Assembly: GCF_019145375.1 (NCBI RefSeq)
Contig: NZ_JAHSTX010000001.1
Span: forward strand, 186,001 to 250,000
DNA from: Pseudomonas triticicola
Lineage (GTDB): Bacteria; Pseudomonadota; Gammaproteobacteria; Pseudomonadales; Pseudomonadaceae
Reading direction: 5' to 3'
DNA: 64,000 nucleotides
How positions within the stretch are numbered: the stretch's first letter is position 1; every line of letters begins with the position of its first letter. The notes under the pieces are model-generated. The model saw nothing but the letters and a program-made list of their open reading frames with translations. It was not told where the DNA came from and searched no databases. Shown here one piece after another: positions 1 through 14,118 of the stretch. A program made the translations under genes and the position numbers.

Positions 1-3000
1 TCGGTAATCTGGTTGTTATCAAGGCATAGCTCTCGCAGCAGCGGATGCTCGGCAATGCCCTTCGGCACGCTGGTCAGATCGGTATGGCCAAGTAAAAAGT
101 TGGTTACCTTGGGCAGGGTTGTCAGATCTGGCGCGTTTGACAGTGGGTTGTGGCTCAGATCGAGCAGCCGCAGCCCGGACAGAGTGCCGAGTACTTGCTG
201 TCCGGCAGGTGTCAGTGTCAGGGCGCAGTCATTCAGTTTGAGCTCTTTGAGATACTGCAGGCGGCCGACGAATGAGGGTATGTCATAGAGCGTGAAGGCT
301 TTCAATTTCAGCGTCTGAAGATTCGGGAACAATGCAGCGAACGGCTCCAGTCCGGCGGTCGTTACGTTGCCGGTGAGCTTGAGGCTGGTAACGTGATCGA
401 AGTTGACACTCAGGCGCGGCATTTCGCCGAGGAACTTCAGGTCTGCCGCAAACAATGCGCTGCGCTTGCCGCTTCCCATCGATCTTTCGCTCCAGAAATC
501 CTCTATCAATTGCTTGAAGTCGGAGCGTGCGGATCGTTGCGCCATATGCTCGCTTGCGCTTAAGGCCTGACCGGTAACCGGGTGCGCAGACGGCGTTGCC
601 GAGGCCCAGCGGGTCAGGTCGTCGTGCATCTGTTGCTGCTCCGCTTTCCAGCGAAGGAGCTGTTGGTGGCTGTCCTCCAGATTGCCGGGCAAGTCGTAGA
701 TCATCTCGCTGGCCTCTTGCTTGTTCAAACCGGGAAACAGCTCCCGGGCGAGGCTCACGTCCGGCTCGGGCGCCAGGACGTCAAAGTCGTTTCGATGAAT
801 GCGGAAGTAGTTTTTGATCTCATCGCGCGTTGCTGCCGAGAGCGGATTGTCGGCAAAGTCAATGCCGTCACTGCGCTCGGCGGGGAGGTCGAACAGCGCC
901 TCCGGCAATTGCGTGATGCGGTTGCCCGAGAGCGCTGCGGTTCGTAACCCCGGATGGCTGGCCAGTCCGTCGGGAACGACGGTCAGCCCGCAGTTGGACA
1001 GATCGAGATGGAACAATTCCGGCAACAGGTTCAGGTCGGGGAACGTCCCCAGCGGATTATTGCTCAGGTCCAGCGTGTCCAGAGCGCTGAGTGACAGCAG
1101 CGCAGCCTGATTTTCCGGGGTCATGACCACGCCACAATTTTTCAGCTCAAGGTCGGTCAGTTGAGGCAGTTTTGCCTCGCCAAGCGCAAGCGGTTCCAGT
1201 TCGAAGCCGTGCATTTTCAGCTTGGCAAGGTAGGGGAAGCACTCCACGAAGCGCAGGGCGGCGGTGATATTGGCGTTGCCGGTGAGGTTCAGCCGCGTCA
1301 CGCGCTCCAGACCGCCGCTGAGTATCGGCATATCCCCACTGAACGTCGCCGTTGCCCTGAGTTCTTCAAGGCGCGGGTATCTCGGCGGGCTGCGCCAGAA
1401 TTGTTCGATCTGTTGCGCAAAGTCTCGCCTGGCCTCCAGTTCGCGGGCTTGGGCCTCAAGAGGCAGGCGTTCTCCCGATTCAGCCGCAGTCACGGCGGCC
1501 TGGTTGATCCATTGGTTGAGTTCGAGATTCAGAACCCCGAGCTCATTTTCCCAGCGTGACAACTGTACACCGCACTCGGCCAATGTTCCGGGCAAGCGGT
1601 ACAACACCTGTGTTGCGCCTTCCGTATCGAGGGAGGGAAACAAGGCGACGGTGCGCTGCAGATCCTCCTGCACGGGCCGGACGCCGAAGTGCCTTCCGGT
1701 GTGCTCGTAGAACACTTTTACCCGCTCGCGAGAGGCCGCCGTCAACGGGTTGTCGGCAAAGGTATAACCATCGCTGAGGGAGCTGGCCAGGTTGAAAAAA
1801 CTGTCCGGTATCCGCGTGATGCGGTTGCGATCGAATTGCGCCGAAATCAGTCGCGGATGATCCAGCAGATCGTCGGGCACCGAGTGGATTCCGGTATCCG
1901 ACAGGTTCACGTAGCGCAACGAAGGCAGCGTGTGCAGGTCCGGAGGCAGGCCCAGCGCATTGCCTTGCAGATCAAGGAGGGTGAGCTGCGGCATGGAAGC
2001 CAGCACCGACTCTGTGACCGTCGTCAGGCTGACCCGGCAATCGCGTAAACGCAATTCGCGCAGCGAGGGCATTGAAGTCAGCGCTTGCGGCAGGCTCGGC
2101 AGGTTGAGGTCGCGCGCATCCAGTCTCCGCAACTGACTGAACGACTGCAAAAAATTGTCAACGGAAGTGGTCATCGGGCTGCCATCGATGACGAGCGAGG
2201 TGATATGACTGAAGTCTGCCGACAACACCGGCAAGTCGCCCATCACCGCAGGTGTAAGGTCCAAGGCATACCCGGCGGCAAGACCCTGTCGATCAAGGCT
2301 CGTGACGTGCTCCCGCCTCCAGGCTTTGAGCAATTGCTCCCTGAGCAGCCTGCGATTCTGGATTTCGGCGCGCTTCTCCAGCGAGGTGAGCGCCGTGCCG
2401 GTTTCCGGGTGCACGGCGGGGGGATTGTTGGCCCAGACATGGAGTTCGTTCTGCAATTGCAGGTAGTCATTTTGCAAGCGAAGCATCTCTGCGCGCGGGC
2501 CTGCGGGACTCCTGCGCATGCTTTCGGCGAGAAAGCGCATCTCATGATCCGACATGCGTGGATAGAGCACGCGGATGTCTTCTTCGAGGGTGTGCGGCTG
2601 GCCAGCGGGGCGCGGCGGACGCGGAGCATGGGAATAACCATCGGTACCGAGCAGGCGCAGCGTGTCGACCGCCGGCGCTCGGGACGGCGTATCGGCAATC
2701 ACCTGACGCCACTCGTTGCGCTCAAGCGTACGTTCACGAATGGCCGCCTTCAGCGCCTGACTCTGGCCGATCCGGATATCGAGGCTCTGGCGCTCGCTGT
2801 CGGGCAGTGCGTACAACAGGCTGGAATAGAAATCAGCGAATGAATGCAGCTGCTGCCCACGATCGTCATAAGGTTGATATTGGCCATCGTCGCGGCGCAC
2901 CAGCACCTTGTGTTCGGGCGCATTGTCGCGGCCGATCGTGTCCAGTAACGGGCCTTCGTAGCGACCGTCACGGATTTCGATACGGACATCGCCGCTCCAG

Positions 3001-5747
3001 CCCGGCAGCAGTTTGAGGCTGTGCAGCGCCAGAGAATCAGAGTCGGGGTTGCTCACCGAGGCCAGCTCAAGGCCTTCATACGCGCGGGTGACGCGCACCT
3101 CGTCACTGGCCATCTGCATGAGCGTCTGCTGGCGCGGGGGCAGTTGTCCTTCGCTGATCTGTAGCAGTTCACTGCCGGTCGCGGTATCGAGCAGTTCGCG
3201 GGTAATGCTTGCCGGCAATTGCGGAGGGTGAGTATTGAGTCGTGCCGCCAGCGGGTCGTCGAGGTGCTGGAGGGCTTGATAGCGCGACTCGAACAGCGCG
3301 CTTGTGTTGCGTCTGGCGAGGTCGGCCACTTGCTTGCGCAGGTTCTGGCTGCGGACCTCGATGGACGGCGTCGGTCCCGCAAAAGGCTCGTCCAGCAAGG
3401 CTTTGATCTGCGTCTCGTCGAGGGCTTGGAGCAGGGTTTTGAGCACGTCGCCACCGGCCAGCCTGTCCTGGCGTAGTTCGATTACCGGCAGGCTTGTGTC
3501 GGTAGACGATTGCCACAGTTGCTCGCCTTGGCGATCGAGCAGGCGCAGGCATTTGTCGCCTGGCCAGCGACCGTATTCGCTGAGCACCTGCAGCTGCATG
3601 GTCGGGTCGGCGCGCAGAAAAACTTCAGCGTCATCGCTGTCGAGCTGGTCGATGAAGCGTTGCAACTGCTGATCAATCTTGAAGCGCTGGATACTGTCGG
3701 TGAGCAGAGGCGGGACCCTTTCCTGCTCGACATGCATTTTGCGCAACGCGTCTTCGCTGGTTCCGCTGATCTGCATGACGGTTTCGCGCTCGCTCGGCGA
3801 CAAGCTCTCGACCGCAGGGCCGATGCGGCGCAGCGCGGTTGCGCCATCCCATTCCAGCGGTTGCTCCAGTTCAGTGTGCCAGGCACCTTCGCCATTGTGG
3901 CGCAGCACCGGTTGGTATGCGTCGGGGCGACTCGGATGTTCGATCCGGTACTGACCCGGCACCTGGCTGTCTGTGACTGCAAAGTGCGCGCCCTCCAGGG
4001 GCAACAGGCGCTTGTCCTCATGTGCATGCAGACCCAGTGCATCGGGTTGCGAATCGGCAGTCGGCTTCTGCGGATGTTTGTAGCGTTCGAGATCCGGTTG
4101 CCAATAGCGGGTGTCACCATTGGCCAGTGGTACCGGTTTGAAGCGGTCGATGAACGCCACGACTTCCTTGGGCAATACCTTGCGAAACTCGGCCGCGCCA
4201 ATCGCACCGCCGACGGCGAACATGCCCAACTGGATCATTGATTCCACGGTGCCCATCAAGTGTTCGACCGCTTCGGTCGTGCGTCCCTGCGCCCACTCGA
4301 CAATGCCTTCAAATACTTCATCGAGCATCTGATAGGCCATGTACGCCATCATCGCTTCACCGAGCACGGGCACGAAGGGCGCGACGATCATCGCGGCGGT
4401 CTGGGCGATGGAAGAGATGATGTTGACCAGCGAATCCCAGAATGCCCAGCGCGCCCTTTGATCGACCAGGGCAGTCGGTACGGCAATGGTTCGGGCGTCA
4501 TTGAAAATCTTGTTCAGCTTTGCCTGGTACAGGTGTTGCCAGACCTCGTCGTAAAACGGCGTCAGCGCAGTCTGCAGATCGGGCCGCTCCACCGGGGCTT
4601 CGCGCCAGGCCGGCAGCGGGTCGCCGGGTTCGTGCGGATGCCAGCGGATTTCACTCAGCCGGCTGTTGAGAGTGCTGAAGAAGAAACCGCGCTGGTCGTG
4701 GTTGACGAAGCGGCTGAAGAATTGCTGATAGTCCCTGGAGCGCAACTGGCGCGTCAGTTCCACCACCATTTCCAATGGCGAGGCGTACTCCTTGAACGGA
4801 TGTTCGGGGTCATCCGGGACGTAGGCGACGACGCGCGCTGCATTGCGTGTCATGTACAGGTCCGGGGCGAATACCACGATGCCGGTCAGCGGTGCGCAAA
4901 GCATCGTCATGTCATGACACAGCAGCGGGGCGCCATGCACATGCAGGCCTTTCATGCCGTCGAGCATGGCCTCGATCATGCGCACCGCGTTTTCCGAGAC
5001 ATCGCGGTTCATCCGCGCCCATTGCAGGGCAGCCTTCATCGCGGCCTGCTGGCTGGCGTCGAGCTTGCCGCGCAAAACCGAGGCGACCATCGGATCGGAA
5101 TAGCCCAGATTGTCTTCCAGACTGGCTTTGTATTGGGCGCCGATATCCAGTCGACGGCACAGTTTTGTGAAAGCCGGAATGCTTAGTTTCGCCTTGATCT
5201 CGGGCAGGGTTTCAAACTGTCCTGTAGCCGAGGGGGCGGTGGTGAATGTCGACTCGGCTTCGAAGGCGTCGTCTTCGGTTTCCCTGTCTTCGAAGTTATG
5301 CAGCGCCGCCTCGAGCAGTGACACGGACCAGGTGCGGGCGCCGGTGCGAATCGGAAACCACGGGGTGGTGGCGGGAATGTACAGGCGCACGTAGGTGTTT
5401 CTGACATCCAGCTCCAGATCGAAGCAGCTTTTCAGCTCGGCCTTGAGCAGGGGCTCGGCGAAGGCCGCAGCGTCCTGCAAGTGCTCCAGGCTTTTATCGA
5501 CCCGGCTCTGCGCGGTGATATGCGCCGCCCCAAGGCTCTTCATCAGCGCGTGCTGTTCGGCTGGCGCGTTCTTGAGCGCGGCCGGCTGTTGCGGGAGGCT
5601 GCTTTTCAGTGCTTCTCGCCGAGTGGCTGAGGTGTCGCCCAGCCAGGCGGGAATCGCGTTTTTCAGTGGTTGATAATGCTCGTCCGCATGGTGCGCGTCA
5701 GTTGCGTCATCCGGGGTTGCCGTTGGGGATGCTTCAGACAAATGCAT
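1..5747 (-). CDS. Giant dermonecrotic-toxin-like LRR protein, NEL E3-ligase effector type (partial, C-terminus beyond the left edge)
   Basis: An uninterrupted leftward reading frame of about 1915 codons runs off the left edge. ATG 5747 is preferred because AAGGA lies 6 nt upstream of it; ATG 5753 sits directly on that Shine-Dalgarno. Residues about 180-400 resemble the dermonecrotic-toxin-like domain (DUF6543) of Pseudomonas effector-like proteins. From about residue 1110 the protein is built of roughly 300-residue modules starting near 1113, 1413 and 1721. Each has a helical stretch (HPETG or HPVTG, then an RxDFxQxIxxFW-like segment) followed by leucine-rich repeats such as LDLSNNPLG and LDLSHNPL. 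In related Pseudomonas proteins such LRRs precede a C-terminal NEL ubiquitin-ligase domain with a catalytic cysteine. That part is outside the window, so ligase activity is inferred from family knowledge only. It is a single gene with no visible partner or secretion signal. Confidence 0.85.
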   Translation of the reverse strand, partial: MHLSEASPTATPDDATDAHHADEHYQPLKNAIPAWLGDTSATRREALKSSLPQQPAALKNAPAEQHALMKSLGAAHITAQSRVDKSLEHLQDAAAFAEPLLKAELKSCFDLELDVRNTYVRLYIPATTPWFPIRTGARTWSVSLLEAALHNFEDRETEDDAFEAESTFTTAPSATGQFETLPEIKAKLSIPAFTKLCRRLDIGAQYKASLEDNLGYSDPMVASVLRGKLDASQQAAMKAALQWARMNRDVSENAVRMIEAMLDGMKGLHVHGAPLLCHDMTMLCAPLTGIVVFAPDLYMTRNAARVVAYVPDDPEHPFKEYASPLEMVVELTRQLRSRDYQQFFSRFVNHDQRGFFFSTLNSRLSEIRWHPHEPGDPLPAWREAPVERPDLQTALTPFYDEVWQHLYQAKLNKIFNDARTIAVPTALVDQRARWAFWDSLVNIISSIAQTAAMIVAPFVPVLGEAMMAYMAYQMLDEVFEGIVEWAQGRTTEAVEHLMGTVESMIQLGMFAVGGAIGAAEFRKVLPKEVVAFIDRFKPVPLANGDTRYWQPDLERYKHPQKPTADSQPDALGLHAHEDKRLLPLEGAHFAVTDSQVPGQYRIEHPSRPDAYQPVLRHNGEGAWHTELEQPLEWDGATALRRIGPAVESLSPSERETVMQISGTSEDALRKMHVEQERVPPLLTDSIQRFKIDQQLQRFIDQLDSDDAEVFLRADPTMQLQVLSEYGRWPGDKCLRLLDRQGEQLWQSSTDTSLPVIELRQDRLAGGDVLKTLLQALDETQIKALLDEPFAGPTPSIEVRSQNLRKQVADLARRNTSALFESRYQALQHLDDPLAARLNTHPPQLPASITRELLDTATGSELLQISEGQLPPRQQTLMQMASDEVRVTRAYEGLELASVSNPDSDSLALHSLKLLPGWSGDVRIEIRDGRYEGPLLDTIGRDNAPEHKVLVRRDDGQYQPYDDRGQQLHSFADFYSSLLYALPDSERQSLDIRIGQSQALKAAIRERTLERNEWRQVIADTPSRAPAVDTLRLLGTDGYSHAPRPPRPAGQPHTLEEDIRVLYPRMSDHEMRFLAESMRRSPAGPRAEMLRLQNDYLQLQNELHVWANNPPAVHPETGTALTSLEKRAEIQNRRLLREQLLKAWRREHVTSLDRQGLAAGYALDLTPAVMGDLPVLSADFSHITSLVIDGSPMTTSVDNFLQSFSQLRRLDARDLNLPSLPQALTSMPSLRELRLRDCRVSLTTVTESVLASMPQLTLLDLQGNALGLPPDLHTLPSLRYVNLSDTGIHSVPDDLLDHPRLISAQFDRNRITRIPDSFFNLASSLSDGYTFADNPLTAASRERVKVFYEHTGRHFGVRPVQEDLQRTVALFPSLDTEGATQVLYRLPGTLAECGVQLSRWENELGVLNLELNQWINQAAVTAAESGERLPLEAQARELEARRDFAQQIEQFWRSPPRYPRLEELRATATFSGDMPILSGGLERVTRLNLTGNANITAALRFVECFPYLAKLKMHGFELEPLALGEAKLPQLTDLELKNCGVVMTPENQAALLSLSALDTLDLSNNPLGTFPDLNLLPELFHLDLSNCGLTVVPDGLASHPGLRTAALSGNRITQLPEALFDLPAERSDGIDFADNPLSAATRDEIKNYFRIHRNDFDVLAPEPDVSLARELFPGLNKQEASEMIYDLPGNLEDSHQQLLRWKAEQQQMHDDLTRWASATPSAHPVTGQALSASEHMAQRSARSDFKQLIEDFWSERSMGSGKRSALFAADLKFLGEMPRLSVNFDHVTSLKLTGNVTTAGLEPFAALFPNLQTLKLKAFTLYDIPSFVGRLQYLKELKLNDCALTLTPAGQQVLGTLSGLRLLDLSHNPLSNAPDLTTLPKVTNFLLGHTDLTSVPKGIAEHPLLRELCLDNNQIT

Positions 5748-5906
5748 GGCCATTCCTTGGCGTTGGGAAGAACCCTCAGCAAATCAGCAGCAAGCGCCCC
5801 CCGTGCGGTAGATATTTATGTCTCTGCCGTGGGGGCTGACTTGGTATCCTGCGCGGCCTGCCGCAAATCGGCCGCGCCCGGTAAACTGCGCCTTTGCGAC
5901 GCTATA

Positions 5907-7272
<1,366 letters not shown>

Positions 7273-7352
7273 TGGACCTTTCGGTGCCTGGAGTTTTTCC
7301 GGCGCCGAACCAATTTTTGATACCGGGCACATTCACCTGTTGGATTGAACCT

Positions 7353-7445
7353 GTGGTGAGGGGATTTATCCCCGATGGGCTGCGCAGCGGCCCCAGATTT
7401 TTGGGGGTGCTTCGCCCCCCAGCGGGGATAAATCCCCTCGCCACA
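7353..7445. repeat. REP-like inverted repeat, family B (copy 1)
   Basis: The ends are near-perfect inverted copies built around GAGGGGATTTATCCCCG, enclosing a GC-rich centre. It sits between aruC and aruF. A second copy with the same ends is at 23518-23610. It is long enough to fold into a stable hairpin in the aru transcript. Confidence 0.85.
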
Positions 7446-7518
7446 AGTCCCATTCCTGCATCGATCTTTATGTGGGCCCGGTTTTTTCTGTGAATATTGA
7501 AGAGAAAGGAGTGACACC

Positions 7519-8538
7519 ATGCTGGTGATGCGCCCCGCGCAAATGGCTGATCTGGGCGAGGTACAGCGTCTGGCTGCGGACAGCCCGATTGGTGTCACTT
7601 CCTTGCCGGATGACGTGGAACGTCTGAGCGACAAGATCGCCGCGAGCGAAGCTTCGTTCGCTGCCGAAGTGAGCTTCAACGGTGAAGAGAGTTATTTCTT
7701 TGTCCTTGAAGATTCCACCACCGGCAAACTGGTCGGCTGCTCGGCCATTGTCGCTTCCGCCGGTTACTCGGAGCCGTTCTACAGCTTCCGCAACGAGACC
7801 TTCGTTCACGCCTCCCGCGAGCTGAAGATCCACAACAAGATCCACGTGCTCTCGCAGTGCCACGACCTGACCGGCAACAGCTTGCTGACCAGTTTCTACG
7901 TGCAGCGCGAACTGGTCGGATCGCCATGGGCCGAGCTCAATTCCCGTGGCCGTCTGCTGTTCGTCGCCAGCCACCCGGAGCGTTTTGCCGATTCGGTGGT
8001 GACCGAGATCGTCGGTTACAGCGACGAGAATGGCGATTCGCCGTTCTGGGATGCGATCGGGCGTAACTTCTTCGACCTCAACTACGCCGAGGCCGAGCGC
8101 CTGTGCGGGCTGAAAAGCCGCACCTTCCTCGACGAGCTGATGCCGCATTACCCGATCTACGTGCCGCTGCTGCCGGACTCCGCCCAAGAGGCGATGGGCC
8201 AGGTGCACCCGCGTGCGCAGATCACCTTCGACATCCTGATGCGCGAAGGCTTCGAGACCGATCACTACATCGACATCTTCGACGGCGGCCCGACCCTGCA
8301 TGCGCGGGTTTCCGGGATCCGTTCGATCGCCCAGAGCCGCGTGGTGCCGGTGAAGATCGGCGAGCCGGTCAAAGGCGCCGGACGCCAGTACCTGGTGGCT
8401 AACGCGCAGTTGCAGGATTACCGCGCGGTGTTGCTGGAGCTGGATTACGCGCCGGGCAAACCGGTGACGCTGGATATGGAAGCAGCCGAAGCCCTGGGCG
8501 TCGGTGAAGGTGCCAGCGTGCGCCTGGTGGCGGTTTAA
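7519..8538 (+). CDS. aruF: Arginine/ornithine N-succinyltransferase, alpha subunit
   Basis: This 339-residue AstA-family protein catalyses, with AruG, the first step of the AST pathway: succinyl-CoA plus arginine (or ornithine) to the N2-succinyl derivative. The family is GNAT-like; conserved stretches such as DLTGNSLLTSFYV, GRLLFVASHPERF and FGDG-type acyl-CoA contact regions run through the middle. AAAGGAG lies at good spacing before the ATG. Pseudomonas has two paralogous subunits (F and G) where E. coli has one AstA; the pair is intact here and separated by 51 bp. Confidence 0.95.
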   Translation: MLVMRPAQMADLGEVQRLAADSPIGVTSLPDDVERLSDKIAASEASFAAEVSFNGEESYFFVLEDSTTGKLVGCSAIVASAGYSEPFYSFRNETFVHASRELKIHNKIHVLSQCHDLTGNSLLTSFYVQRELVGSPWAELNSRGRLLFVASHPERFADSVVTEIVGYSDENGDSPFWDAIGRNFFDLNYAEAERLCGLKSRTFLDELMPHYPIYVPLLPDSAQEAMGQVHPRAQITFDILMREGFETDHYIDIFDGGPTLHARVSGIRSIAQSRVVPVKIGEPVKGAGRQYLVANAQLQDYRAVLLELDYAPGKPVTLDMEAAEALGVGEGASVRLVAV

Positions 8539-8589
8539 CGCCTTAGCGAGTTTCACGGGTGGCGCGAGCGGCCCGTTTGAGGAGATAGC

Positions 8590-11081
<2,492 letters not shown>

Positions 11082-11087
11082 TGCCCA

Positions 11088-11176
11088 TTCGCGAGCAGGC
11101 TCGCTCCCACAGGTTCAGTGGTGTTCACACATTTTGTGTTCAACCTAAATTCTGTGGGAGCGAGCCTGCTCGCGAA
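11088..11176. repeat. REP-like inverted repeat pair, family A (copy 1)
   Basis: Two inverted arms of about 24 bp, with core GGGAGCGAGCCTGCTCGCGA, flank a 40-bp spacer between aruD and aruB. The same element recurs at 13986-14074, 14969-15057, 54072-54163 and 62052-62132, always between genes. Confidence 0.9.
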
Positions 11177-11244
11177 GGCCGCGCCTCGGTCTTAAAGAAT
11201 AGTTACTGAAGCCTATAACAACAGATTCTCGTGGAGCCTCGCTG

Positions 11245-12591
11245 ATGAAATCCTATGAAGTCAATTTTGACGGTCTAGTGGGGCCGACCCATAACTACGG
11301 TGGTCTGTCCTACGGCAACGTCGCCTCGCAGAGCAACAGTCAGCAATCCTCGAACCCGAAGGAAGCGGCGCTGCAAGGTCTGGCAAAAATGAAAGCGCTG
11401 ATGGACATGGGCTTTCAGCAAGGCGTGCTGGCTCCGCAGGAACGTCCTGATGTGGCGGCGCTGCGTCGTCTGGGCTTCAGCGGTACTGACGCGCAAGTGA
11501 TCGAGCGCGCCGCTAAAGAAGCGATGCCGCTGCTGGTCGCCAGTTGCTCGGCGTCGAGCATGTGGGTGGCCAACGCCGCCACGGTCAGCCCGAGTGCCGA
11601 CACCGCCGACGGTCGCGTGCACTTCACCGCTGCCAACCTCAATTGCAAATACCACCGCAGCATCGAACACCCGACCACCAGCCGCGTGCTCGGCTCGATG
11701 TTCGCCAATCAACAGCACTTCGCCCATCACGCCGCTTTGCCGGCAGTGGCGCAGTTCGGGGACGAAGGCGCGGCGAACCACACGCGTTTCTGCCGTGAGT
11801 ACGGCGAGGCGGGCGTCGAGTTTTTCGTGTTCGGCCGCAGTGCGTTCGACAACCGCTTCCCGGCGCCGCAGAAATACCCGGCGCGCCAGACCCTCGAAGC
11901 CTCGCAAGCCGTCGCGCGTCTGCACGGTCTGCGTGACGAAGGCGTGGTCTACGCGCAGCAAAACCCCAACGTCATCGATCAGGGCGTGTTCCATAACGAC
12001 GTGATCGCTGTGGGCAACGGTGAAGTGCTGTTCTATCACGAGGACGCGTTCCTCGAGACCGACAAGATGCTCGCCGAGCTGCAAGGCAAACTGGCCAAGG
12101 TCGGCGGCAACTTCCAGTCCGTTTGCGTGCCGCGTTCGGCGGTCAGCGTCGATGACGCGGTGCGTTCGTACCTGTTCAACAGCCAGTTGCTCTCGCGTCC
12201 TGACGGTTCGATGCTGCTGATCGTGCCGCAGGAATGCCAGGCGAACGAACGCGTCTGGGCTTATCTGCAAAGCCTGACCAGTTCCGGCGGGCTGATCCGC
12301 GAAGTGAAGGTCTTCGATCTCAAGCAAAGCATGCAGAACGGCGGTGGCCCGGCGTGCCTGCGTCTGCGCGTGGCGCTGAATGAAAGCGAACTGGCGGCGG
12401 TCAACCCAGGCGTTATCATGACGGCCCCGTTGTACGGTTCGTTGACCGCATGGGTTGAAAAGCACTACCGCGACCGCCTGAGCGAAACCGATCTGGCGGA
12501 CCCGCAGTTGCTGCTTGAATGCCGGACGGCACTGGATGAACTGACGCAAATCCTTAAACTGGGCGCGGTTTATCCCTTCCAGATCAATTGA
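11245..12591 (+). CDS. aruB: N-succinylarginine dihydrolase
   Basis: This 448-residue enzyme hydrolyses N2-succinylarginine to succinylornithine, two ammonia and CO2 (AST step 2). It belongs to the pentein (amidinotransferase-like) fold. Family catalytic residues are visible as His250 in GVFHND and Cys371 in NGGGPACLR. The N-terminal signature [15 protein letters not shown] is intact. TGGAG lies before the ATG. It is separated from aruD by a 163-bp gap holding a REP-like pair. Confidence 0.95.
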   Translation: MKSYEVNFDGLVGPTHNYGGLSYGNVASQSNSQQSSNPKEAALQGLAKMKALMDMGFQQGVLAPQERPDVAALRRLGFSGTDAQVIERAAKEAMPLLVASCSASSMWVANAATVSPSADTADGRVHFTAANLNCKYHRSIEHPTTSRVLGSMFANQQHFAHHAALPAVAQFGDEGAANHTRFCREYGEAGVEFFVFGRSAFDNRFPAPQKYPARQTLEASQAVARLHGLRDEGVVYAQQNPNVIDQGVFHNDVIAVGNGEVLFYHEDAFLETDKMLAELQGKLAKVGGNFQSVCVPRSAVSVDDAVRSYLFNSQLLSRPDGSMLLIVPQECQANERVWAYLQSLTSSGGLIREVKVFDLKQSMQNGGGPACLRLRVALNESELAAVNPGVIMTAPLYGSLTAWVEKHYRDRLSETDLADPQLLLECRTALDELTQILKLGAVYPFQIN

Positions 12592-12647
12592 TCGCCGGCG
12601 CGCTGCCTGAACGCGGCGCGCGGCGTGTCACCCAAGAGAGTAAAAAC

Positions 12648-12938
12648 ATGAGCGATTCCCTGCAGCTGATCCTTGAAGACACCGACGGCACGCAATTGCA
12701 AACCTCGTGCACCCGCGTTGCGGTCATGTGGCAAGGCAAAGAGCTGTGGATCCAGCAGGACGGCCGTGGCCAGCTGCTGATCGGCGTCGACGTCGAGGAA
12801 GGTGACGAAGAGTACGCCAACCTGCTGCTGCGCCCATTGGCGACTAATCTGGTAAGTCTGCAACTGGAAATGGAACCGGCTGACCTCGGCGCTGACGAGG
12901 ATCACGTACACGGCCCGGATTGCAACCACGACCACTAA
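12648..12938 (+). CDS. Small conserved protein of the aru operon (PA0900-like position), acidic with a His-rich tail
   Basis: This 96-residue protein is encoded between aruB and aruE, where P. aeruginosa also has an uncharacterised small gene. I chose the ATG at 12648 (AAGAGAG upstream) over an upstream in-frame start, which would add 20 non-conserved-looking residues. The product is acidic, has no signal or membrane segment, and contains a mid-protein EEGDEEYANLLLRPLATNL stretch. Its C-terminus, HVHGPDCNHDH, could bind a metal. The downstream enzyme AruE is a zinc hydrolase, so a metal-handling role is conceivable but is inference only. It ends 12 bp before aruE. Confidence 0.85.
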   Translation: MSDSLQLILEDTDGTQLQTSCTRVAVMWQGKELWIQQDGRGQLLIGVDVEEGDEEYANLLLRPLATNLVSLQLEMEPADLGADEDHVHGPDCNHDH

Positions 12939-12950
12939 GGAAACCGCTCT

Positions 12951-13958
12951 ATGCTCGCCCTCGGCAAACTGCTTGAACTGACCCTCGCCGGCCGCGAACC
13001 GGCGGAGAAGACTCAACTGACTGTCGAAGGCGTGCGCATGCGCTGGTTGAGCGAAGGGGCGCTGGAAGTGCGGCCCCCGGAAGCGCGCGACAATGGCCTG
13101 GACCTGCTGCTGTCGGCAGGCATCCATGGCAACGAAACGGCACCGATCGAGTTGCTTGATCGGCTGCTGCACGACATCGCACGCGGCGATCTCAAGCCGC
13201 GCGCACGCATTCTGTTCCTGTTCGGCAACCCGGAAGCGATTCGCAAGGGCGAGCGTTTCGTCGAGCAGGACGTCAATCGGCTGTTCAACGGCCGCCACGA
13301 ACAAAGCAGCGGCTCGGAAGCGTTGCGCGCCTGTGAGCTGGAACGGCTGGCGGCGAGTTTCTTCAGCAAGCCCGAGCGCGACCGTCTGCACTACGACCTG
13401 CACACCGCGATTCGTGGGTCGAAGATCGAACAGTTCGCCTTGTACCCGTGGAAGGAAGGGCGCCAGCATTCCCGTCGCGAACTGGCGCGCCTGCGCGCCG
13501 CCGGCATGGAAGCAGTGCTGTTGCAGAACAAGCCATCGATCGTCTTCAGCTCGTACACCTACGACAAACTCGACGCCGAGGCTTTCACCCTGGAACTGGG
13601 CAAGGCGCGGCCGTTCGGGCAGAACGATGGCGTCAACGTCTCTCTGCTGGAAACTCGTCTGAAGCAGATCATCGAAGGCACTGAGCCGGAGACAGAAGAA
13701 GGGCTGGACGGTTTGCAGCTGTTCAGCGTGGCGCGGGAAATTATCAAGCACAGCGATGCGTTCCGCCTGAATCTGCCGTCGGATATCGAGAACTTTTCCG
13801 AGCTGGAACCGGGTTATGTGCTGGCCGAAGACCTGGCCAATACCCGCTGGGTGATCGAAGAGCAGGGCGCGCGGATCATCTTCCCCAACCCCAAGGTCAA
13901 GAACGGCTTGCGCGCCGGCATCCTGATCGTCCCGGCCACTGACGAAAACCTCGGCTGA
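12951..13958 (+). CDS. aruE: Succinylglutamate desuccinylase
   Basis: This 335-residue zinc-dependent hydrolase of the AstE/aspartoacylase family releases glutamate and succinate, the last AST step. The zinc ligands of the family are visible as His59 and Glu62 ([11 protein letters not shown]) and His151 (YDLHTAIRG). AAGGAAA precedes the ATG. It is the last gene of the operon; a REP-like pair follows instead of an obvious terminator. Confidence 0.94.
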   Translation: MLALGKLLELTLAGREPAEKTQLTVEGVRMRWLSEGALEVRPPEARDNGLDLLLSAGIHGNETAPIELLDRLLHDIARGDLKPRARILFLFGNPEAIRKGERFVEQDVNRLFNGRHEQSSGSEALRACELERLAASFFSKPERDRLHYDLHTAIRGSKIEQFALYPWKEGRQHSRRELARLRAAGMEAVLLQNKPSIVFSSYTYDKLDAEAFTLELGKARPFGQNDGVNVSLLETRLKQIIEGTEPETEEGLDGLQLFSVAREIIKHSDAFRLNLPSDIENFSELEPGYVLAEDLANTRWVIEEQGARIIFPNPKVKNGLRAGILIVPATDENLG

Positions 13959-13985
13959 CGCAATCTGGCGGCTGGAGCAAATCCC

Positions 13986-14074
13986 TGTGGGAGCGAGCCT
14001 GCTCGCGAATGCTGACTGCCAGCCAAAATGATGGTGGCTGACACACCGCATTCGCGAGCAGGCTCGCTCCCACA
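13986..14074. repeat. REP-like inverted repeat pair, family A (copy 2)
   Basis: Inverted arms with core GGGAGCGAGCCTGCTCGCGA flank a 40-bp spacer between the convergent aruE and ribH ends. It may serve as the transcription-ending structure here, since no other terminator is seen. Confidence 0.9.
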
Positions 14075-14118
14075 TTTAAATTCGGGTGGGGCTTGAGTCC
14101 CCACCCAGCCGGGTGGAA

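Noticed and set aside
13..5190. Many long rightward and leftward ORFs in the first 5.7 kb
   Set aside because: All are shadows of the single leftward LRR gene; their translations are arginine/serine-rich with no family resemblance.
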